From contig NZ_WUAG01000001.1 of NCBI RefSeq assembly GCF_009828855.1, positions 248,001-312,000 on the forward strand: a stretch of 64,000 nucleotides of DNA, given 5' to 3'. Under the pieces are notes generated by a model. It did no database searches and was not told the origin of the DNA. It saw nothing but the letters and a program-made list of their open reading frames with translations. Every line of letters begins with the position of its first letter. Position 1 is the stretch's first letter. Below are positions 58,240-64,000 of this stretch, piece by piece. The stretch is from Psychromonas sp. L1A2. GTDB lineage: Bacteria; Pseudomonadota; Gammaproteobacteria; Enterobacterales; Psychromonadaceae. The position numbers were made by a program, and so were the translations under genes.

Positions 58240-60083
58240 TAAAATTGTCTTAAAAATTTATGTTTCACGGTACCTTGGGCTTCATGAATGACTTTAAAGG
58301 CATCTTTTAATTGGTGCCTGACTAATGATGAAAGGCTATCAGGCAAAATATAATTAGAGACGGGTTGCGTGTTATTAAATTGCTGTCCTTGGTTCGTAAG
58401 GCGTTTATGGGCAATAAACTCCCAAGCATCTAATAAGTTCATTGCAATATCCTTATCTATGGCTGACAACGTAATTAACGCTTCAATACGCTTGATTGTA
58501 TTTACTTCCTCTAACCCTACGGATAAAGCATATATTCTGACAATATCATTAATTAATGCATTACCTTTATGTTTTAGATCGATTCCTTTTACTTCACTAC
58601 CATCTCGTTCGAGTACAAAACTTCGGAAAAAGCCTAACGGAGGAGTTGATTGCAATGCATTTTGGCTAAGCGCCGCAATGAATATATCGTTATTCTTTGT
58701 ATTCTTTAATACCGTTGTTTGTAATTGCTTAAATAAACTTAGATCACCAAATACAGGTCTCATATCAAAGAAGATCGTTGCATTTAATAAGGCACTGGGA
58801 TCGGGTGTTTTAATCCATTTAGAAAATGCTTGTAACCATTGTTGTAATGTTAATTGCCACTTTGGGTTTTGTGCCATGATATTACCTGGACAAAATGGAA
58901 ACCCACATTCATTGAGTGCACTACAGACATATTCAGATAATTGTTTGAAATAGTCTTTTTCTACTTTAGTTGCTTCTCTTTCTAATATTAATGCATTGTC
59001 TTGATCTGATCCTGCCATTTGATCTTGACGGCCTTGCGAACCAAAAGCAAGCCAACAGAATGCCATGGGTGCAGGTCCTAATTGCTCTTGTTTTAATACA
59101 ATTAAGCGACGTGTTAAGGAGTCTGTCACAGAAGTAAGGACTCGGCCTATTTCCATTGCTTTAGCGTCACTACTAATCAAGTTAAATAATAAGTCTGGTA
59201 TTTTTTGGCTGACTTGAATCAGTGACTCTAAACTATTTTGACGATCTATTTGGCCAATTAACAATAAAGGTTGGGAGCTTTGGCTCCTGATTAAATCAGT
59301 GCTCGTAATGATAGCAATCGGTTTATCACCGTTTACGACGGGTAAATGATGAATATTTTTTTCACTCATTTTTAGCATTGCTTCAAAAATCAATGCTTCA
59401 GGTTCAATCGTGGTTGGGTTTTTTGTCATTGCTTCTTTGACTAATAAGTCACCTGTTAGACCTTTCGCTAGTACACGGTTACGTAGATCTCTATCGGTTA
59501 AAATACCACAGAGTTTGTCTTCATTAACCACAATCAGAGATGAAAGACGCTTTTCTGACATTAATAATGCAGCTTGGTGGATAGTTGCCTCACGTGTAAT
59601 AGTTGTTAGCTCTCGTGACATGATGCTCGTTATACGAGCGGTACTAATATGGTTATGGTTGAGTGATCCTTGGTTACGCAGACGCTTGGCAAAAGCTTGA
59701 TTAAAGAACCGATCAAATGAGTGACAATTAGCTCGTAATTGATCGAACATAACTGCGGGCAGATGATAAACCAAACCATCCTCTAAAATATGTACTTGAT
59801 TAACGACTTTCTCTCCAGAAAGCATCCCACTAAATCCGAAGTATTGGCCTTCACCAATACGATCAATTAACTCTCCTTGTTGGGTGGTCACTTCAAAAGC
59901 ACCGCTGCGTACAATATAAAGTTGTGGTTCGTTACTATCAACATGTACCAACTTTTGTTGTTGACCGTAATAGGCAATGCTTAATACCTTGCAACATTGT
60001 TTAAGCGTTTGTTCTTGCAATGAATCGAAAGGTGCTAACTTACGCATGAAATCAAAGATTGGCTGTAATTCACTATTATCCAT
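58239..60083 (-). CDS. Cyclic-nucleotide-binding / CBS / DUF294 nucleotidyltransferase-like protein
   Basis: 614 residues. A cNMP-binding domain at about 15-130 (IVRSGAFEVTTQQGELIDRIGEGQYFGFSGML), two CBS domains at about 155-275 (GILTDRDLRNRVLAKG; HHLPVVNGDKPIAIITSTDLI), then a DUF294 nucleotidyltransferase-like domain with GSQGRQDQMAGSDQDNALI and a C-terminal substrate-binding-type helical domain. No membrane part. Proteins of this shape neighbour acetate-type symporters and are believed to regulate carbon use; the reaction, if any, is not established here. It is upstream of and coupled to the exonuclease gene. Confidence 0.9.
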   Translation of the reverse strand: MDNSELQPIFDFMRKLAPFDSLQEQTLKQCCKVLSIAYYGQQQKLVHVDSNEPQLYIVRSGAFEVTTQQGELIDRIGEGQYFGFSGMLSGEKVVNQVHILEDGLVYHLPAVMFDQLRANCHSFDRFFNQAFAKRLRNQGSLNHNHISTARITSIMSRELTTITREATIHQAALLMSEKRLSSLIVVNEDKLCGILTDRDLRNRVLAKGLTGDLLVKEAMTKNPTTIEPEALIFEAMLKMSEKNIHHLPVVNGDKPIAIITSTDLIRSQSSQPLLLIGQIDRQNSLESLIQVSQKIPDLLFNLISSDAKAMEIGRVLTSVTDSLTRRLIVLKQEQLGPAPMAFCWLAFGSQGRQDQMAGSDQDNALILEREATKVEKDYFKQLSEYVCSALNECGFPFCPGNIMAQNPKWQLTLQQWLQAFSKWIKTPDPSALLNATIFFDMRPVFGDLSLFKQLQTTVLKNTKNNDIFIAALSQNALQSTPPLGFFRSFVLERDGSEVKGIDLKHKGNALINDIVRIYALSVGLEEVNTIKRIEALITLSAIDKDIAMNLLDAWEFIAHKRLTNQGQQFNNTQPVSNYILPDSLSSLVRHQLKDAFKVIHEAQGTVKHKFLRQF

Positions 60084-60280
60084 ATGTACCTAATTACCTA
60101 TTATGTGGGCTGATAGTTAACTCATAACAGTACTTAATAAAAAGATGTTTGATGAAGCGGTATCTCTTTAAAAGTGCATGGTAAAAGTCACTTTATAAAT
60201 GGTCATTTAGCTAATAGTTGCTCCGTTTATCTTCTTTTATAAAGGAGCTCCTATAAAAATACTATTATAAAAATTAATGA

Positions 60281-60304
60281 AAAAAAAAGCGCCGAAGCGC
60301 TTTT
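60281..60304 (-). terminator. Terminator of the symporter operon
   Basis: Minus strand AAAAGCGC-TTCG-GCGCTTTT then TTTT: perfect stem with a stable UUCG tetraloop, 15 bp after the stop codon. Confidence 0.92.
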
Positions 60305-60319
60305 AACATTCAATCGATT

Positions 60320-62038
60320 TTAATGATCTTGTGCTTCACCTGCTCCTTTAGGGAAACGAATTGATTCGACCATATCAACCACGGCTTGCGGTGTTGGTGC
60401 TGTCATTCTGCAGACTAGAATCGCGACTACAAAGTTAATCACCATACCTAACATACCTATGCCTTCTGGCGATACGCCAAATAACCAATTCTCAGATACA
60501 TTTGCAGCAGGGTTTACAAATTTAAAGTAAACAATGTAAATAGTCGTAAATGATAAACCTGCTAGCATGCCAGCGATAGCGCCTTCTTTATTCATTTTCG
60601 TTGAGAAGATACCCATCGTAATAGCTGGGAATAAAGAGGAGGCGGCAAGGCCAAAGGCGATGGCCACGACGGCGGCTACAAATCCTGGTGGATTAATACC
60701 AAAGTAACCTGCCATAATAATACCGGCACCTGATGCCATACGTGCATACATTAACTCCTTATTATCAGAGATATTGGGCATTAAGTTCTTTTTCAATAAA
60801 TCATGAGAAACAGACGTTGAAATAACTAATAGTAGACCTGCGGATGTTGATAACGCCGCTGCCAGACCACCTGCAGCCATTAACGCAATCACCCATGCTG
60901 GTAAGTTTGCCATCTCTGGTGTTGCCAATACTATGATGTCACGGTCAACATTCATCTCATTTCTTTCATCATTTGAGTAGAACATTTTACCATCGCTATT
61001 CTTATCGTCCCATTTGATTAAACCTGTTTTTTCCCAGTTTTCAATCCATAGTGGTGCTTCGGCATGTGGTACACCTTGGCTTTCTGGACCGTTGATTGAC
61101 TGAATCATGTTTACACGTGAAAAAGAAGCTAATGCAGGAATAGTGGTGTACATAATCGCGATAAATAATAATGTCCAACCAGCAGAACTACGTGCATCCC
61201 TTACTCTTGGTACTGTGAAGAAACGAACGATTACATGGGGTAAACCGGCCGTACCAAACATTAATGCACCTGTAATAAACAGTACATCAATCATGTCTTT
61301 AGAGCCTTCAGTATACTGAGCAAACCCTAATTCTGTAGAAAGACCATCCAATTTATCTAGTAAGTAAATACTTGAACTATTACCCGTTGCATCCAGTAAT
61401 TCTGCACCGAACCCTAATTGAGGGAAGATATGGCCTGTCATCATGATTGAAAGAAAAACAGCAGGTACCATGAAAGCAAAAATCATGACACAGTATTGCG
61501 CTACCTGAGTATAAGTAATCCCTTTCATGCCACCTAAAACAGCATAGAAAAATACCACACACATACCGATATAAACGCCGGTATCAACTTCTACTTCTAG
61601 GAAGCGAGAAAATACAACACCTACACCGCGCATTTGACCCGCAATATAGGTAAAACTGATGAAGATTGCACAGATAACAGCAACAGTACGTGCTGATTGA
61701 GAATAGTAACGATCACCAATAAAATCTGGCACGGTAAATTTGCCAAATTTACGAAGATAAGGAACCATCAAGAGTGCAAGCAGTACATAGCCGCCAGTCC
61801 ACCCCATAATGTATACACTACCATCATAACCAACGAAAGAAACAATCCCCGCAAGTGATATAAATGAAGCGGCTGACATCCAATCCGCCGCGGTTGCCAT
61901 ACCATTTAAAATTGGCGGAACACCTCCGCCTGCTACATAAAACTCTTTTGTTGAACCCGCTCGTGTCTTAATTGCAATGCCGATATAAACAGCAAATGTA
62001 ACCCCAACTACCAAATAGGTTAATGTTTGAACATCCAT
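60320..62038 (-). CDS. Sodium:solute symporter, VC_2705 (ActP-like) subfamily
   Basis: A 572-residue membrane transporter with about 13 hydrophobic helices. FYVAGGGVPPILNGMATAADWMSAASFISLAG near residues 30-65 is the sodium-site region of SSS transporters, and VLGGMKGITYTQVAQY is a further family block. An insertion with a short polar segment (about 310-370, NSDGKMFYSNDERNEMN) is typical of the VC_2705 group. The partner DUF4212 gene lies 14 bp upstream. It is probably a short-chain monocarboxylate (acetate-type) transporter; the substrate is inferred from the context of DUF294 and exonuclease genes. Confidence 0.9.
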   Translation of the reverse strand: MDVQTLTYLVVGVTFAVYIGIAIKTRAGSTKEFYVAGGGVPPILNGMATAADWMSAASFISLAGIVSFVGYDGSVYIMGWTGGYVLLALLMVPYLRKFGKFTVPDFIGDRYYSQSARTVAVICAIFISFTYIAGQMRGVGVVFSRFLEVEVDTGVYIGMCVVFFYAVLGGMKGITYTQVAQYCVMIFAFMVPAVFLSIMMTGHIFPQLGFGAELLDATGNSSSIYLLDKLDGLSTELGFAQYTEGSKDMIDVLFITGALMFGTAGLPHVIVRFFTVPRVRDARSSAGWTLLFIAIMYTTIPALASFSRVNMIQSINGPESQGVPHAEAPLWIENWEKTGLIKWDDKNSDGKMFYSNDERNEMNVDRDIIVLATPEMANLPAWVIALMAAGGLAAALSTSAGLLLVISTSVSHDLLKKNLMPNISDNKELMYARMASGAGIIMAGYFGINPPGFVAAVVAIAFGLAASSLFPAITMGIFSTKMNKEGAIAGMLAGLSFTTIYIVYFKFVNPAANVSENWLFGVSPEGIGMLGMVINFVVAILVCRMTAPTPQAVVDMVESIRFPKGAGEAQDH

Positions 62039-62052
62039 TTTTTTACTCCTTA

Positions 62053-62322
62053 TTATTCGTCAACACCATATTTTTTGTCGAGGGTATTTGATTTTTTTAC
62101 ATAGACAAAAATCAATATTAAAAAGACGTAAATGGAACCTTGTTGAGCGAACCAAAATCCTAATTTAAATCCCATAAAACTGAATTCATTTAATATATCA
62201 ACGAGTAATATGCCGCACCCAAATGAAACAAAAGCCCAAATAACCAATAATTTGATTACCAGTTTGAGGTTTTCGTTCCAATATCCCTTTGCTTTATCTG
62301 AATCTTCAAAGCTCACTGCCAC
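62053..62322 (-). CDS. DUF4212 small symporter subunit
   Basis: An 89-residue two-helix membrane protein. YWNENLKLVIKLLVIWAFVSFGCGILL and FWFAQQGSIYVFLILIFVYV are the DUF4212 signature; the protein is a regular small companion of VC_2705-type symporters. AAGGAGAGT precedes the ATG. It opens the operon with the symporter. Confidence 0.92.
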   Translation of the reverse strand: MAVSFEDSDKAKGYWNENLKLVIKLLVIWAFVSFGCGILLVDILNEFSFMGFKLGFWFAQQGSIYVFLILIFVYVKKSNTLDKKYGVDE

Positions 62323-62871
62323 TCTCCTTAATCTTACTAATGAGAAAGAAACTAAAGCTAATTACATTATTTTGTATTTTAATTAACCATCAATTAAACA
62401 AAAAATAAGCATTCACTTTTAATCACTTATTAGTTTTACTGAGAAAGTTATTTATCTTCTAAGTAAATGTGTTGTTAATACTATGTTAATTTATTTACTT
62501 TGCTATGGAGGGACAAAGAGCTAGATCATGTTTTACTGAATAAAAAGTGAGCATCTCATCACATTAGTTATCTATAATATTGTTTTTGTGAACACAGGTT
62601 GTTTCTCTATAATTTTTTATTACGTGGATGAATAAATAACTCACCTTTTTTATGGGGCTATTAAAAGTTATTAAATATGATTTTTTATGCACTATTTTTG
62701 ATTTTAAATTCATATGTATGTAATTAGTAGTAGATTGACTAGGCTGTTATGCAGAAAAAATATAAAATCAGGTTACGTGCTAGGATTAAATCAATAGCAA
62801 TTAAATTATTAATAAAATAAAAAGTCATATAGCAATACAGCATATATAGATTTTAGATGGATAAATAAGAT
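62323..62871. other. AT-rich gap, symporter operon / pilU
   Basis: A divergent promoter region of about 550 bp. No ORF, repeat or riboswitch is visible. Confidence 0.3.
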
Positions 62872-64000
62872 ATGGAATTTGAGACAATGTTAAACGAGTT
62901 AGCAAGTAAAGATGGATCTGATCTTTACTTAGCTACTGGTGCACCGCCTTCTGCTAAATTTCAGGGATCACTTATGCCTTTAAGCGATGTTTGTTTTAAA
63001 CCGGGTGAAGTTGGTGAAATCGCTAATGCAATAATGGATGAAGAACAAAAAGTAGAGTTTGCCCATACATTAGAAATGAATCTTGCCATTTCACTCGCGG
63101 GCATAGGGCGCTTTCGTGTCAACATATTCAAACAGCGAAATGATATTTCGATTGTTGCTCGTAATATCAAAATTGAAATTCCGAAGTTTGAAGATTTGAG
63201 ATTACCTGAAGTATTAAAAGAAGTGATCATGTCTAAAAACGGTTTGGTTTTGTTTGTTGGTGCGACGGGGTCTGGTAAATCAACATCATTAGCTGCATTA
63301 ATAGACCATCGTAATACTAACTCTTCTGGCCATATTATTACTATCGAAGATCCTGTTGAGTTTGTACATAGACATAAAAAAAGTATTATTAATCAAAGAG
63401 AAGTAGGAGTCGATACGCGCAGCTTTCATGCCGCATTAAAGAATACTTTGCGCCAAGCACCTGACGTTATTTTGATTGGTGAAATACGTGATAAAGAAAC
63501 AATGGAGCATGCTTTAGCTTTTTCTGAAACAGGGCATCTAGTGCTTTCTACATTGCATGCGAATAATGCAAACCAAGCAATAGATCGCATCATTAACTTT
63601 TTTCCTGAAGAACGACGTTTACAATTATTAATTGATTTAGGCAATAATCTTCGATCTTTTGTTTCACAACGTTTGGTTCGAACTATTGACGGTAAAAGAT
63701 GTGCTGCTATTGAAGTTATGATGGGCACATTAACTATTCGAGATATGATCAAAAGAGGTCAATTTGAAAAGCTAAAAGAAATAATGGAAAAATCTAAAGA
63801 GTTAGGTATGCAAACTTTTGATGGTGCATTATTTGAATTAGTGAATGAAGGTTTGATTACTAAAGAAGAAGCGATTAAAAACTCTGACTCTCCGACCAAC
63901 TTAGCACTTAAATTTAAGTTGGATAAAGGCAATGGCGAAGATGACGAAGAGGATAATAAAAAACAAGCGAGTAGTTTAAGCCTTGAAGAAGAACGTCCTA
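62872..64000 (+). CDS. pilU: Type IV pilus retraction ATPase PilU, 3' end cut by window
   Basis: 376 codons are visible and the frame runs off the end. It is a PilT/PilU-type hexameric ATPase: SKDGSDLYLATGAPPSAKF at the start, Walker A GATGSGKST (about residues 131-139), IEDPVEFVHRHKKSIINQREVG, then LIGEIRDKETMEHALAFSETGHLVLSTLHANNANQAIDRI (Walker B and His box). MEHALAF-SETGHL and the acidic C-terminal tail (GEDDEEDNKK) are PilU-like, not PilT-like. PilT is not adjacent here. It would power retraction of the pili whose minor subunits are encoded at 36561-43651. Confidence 0.93.
   Translation, partial: MEFETMLNELASKDGSDLYLATGAPPSAKFQGSLMPLSDVCFKPGEVGEIANAIMDEEQKVEFAHTLEMNLAISLAGIGRFRVNIFKQRNDISIVARNIKIEIPKFEDLRLPEVLKEVIMSKNGLVLFVGATGSGKSTSLAALIDHRNTNSSGHIITIEDPVEFVHRHKKSIINQREVGVDTRSFHAALKNTLRQAPDVILIGEIRDKETMEHALAFSETGHLVLSTLHANNANQAIDRIINFFPEERRLQLLIDLGNNLRSFVSQRLVRTIDGKRCAAIEVMMGTLTIRDMIKRGQFEKLKEIMEKSKELGMQTFDGALFELVNEGLITKEEAIKNSDSPTNLALKFKLDKGNGEDDEEDNKKQASSLSLEEERP

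Overview
This 64 kb window is a chromosomal segment of an AT-rich marine gammaproteobacterium. Gene order and protein character fit the Alteromonadales/Vibrio neighbourhood, perhaps a Psychromonas-like organism; that genus guess is inference. The evidence is several gene runs in classical gammaproteobacterial order (frdABCD divergent from epmA; murJ, ribF, ileS-lspA-fkpB-ispH; bamD / rluD-pgeF-clpB; nagBA divergent from nagE), a type IV pilus minor-pilin operon with pilY1, a marine-polysaccharide locus and a Na+/solute symporter locus of the VC_2705 type.

Layout. 1-3660: the end of a VOC-fold gene, a dispersed repeat, and a small regulon (ChrR-type cupin, TetR regulator, CmcJ-like protein) that shares one palindromic operator. 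3690-8935: an accessory region built from about 300-bp repeats (four direct copies, two diverged inverted copies). Between them lie a HEPN-motif protein, a membrane protein gene broken by a one-base frame change at an A8 tract, and two small coiled-coil/membrane genes flanked by recurring cassette-like sequences. 9072-9987: ribB with an FMN riboswitch. 10163-15070: a secreted GH64-type beta-1,3-glucanase with tandem carbohydrate-binding modules and a heparinase/alginate-lyase-like enzyme. 15440-16660: tandem repeats around a DUF3461 gene. 16686-20221: an AGCS amino acid symporter and a membrane diguanylate cyclase. 20472-28332: the EF-P modification set (epmB, efp, epmA) interleaved with fumarate reductase, then rpsT. 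28639-36297: murJ, ribF, ileS, lspA, fkpB, ispH. 36561-43651: fimT-like, pilV, pilW, pilX, pilY1 and pilE-like genes, tightly packed. 43652-44831: a cluster of three different dispersed repeats. 44832-50844: glnB, bamD, rluD, pgeF and clpB with a heat-shock promoter. 51431-55211: N-acetylglucosamine uptake and catabolism. 55715-62322: glnS, then an exonuclease, a CBS/cNMP/nucleotidyltransferase regulator, and a symporter with its small DUF4212 partner. 62872-end: a truncated pilU.

The core genes are ordinary. The unusual material is in the intergenic space: at least four dispersed repeat families, two with terminal inverted repeats like MITEs and one with a hairpin kept by compensatory changes; three minisatellites with periods of 11, 13 and 34 bp; a nagA gene whose last codons and stop come from a repeat end; and the HEPN/membrane/cassette-like island, the best candidate for an undescribed accessory system.
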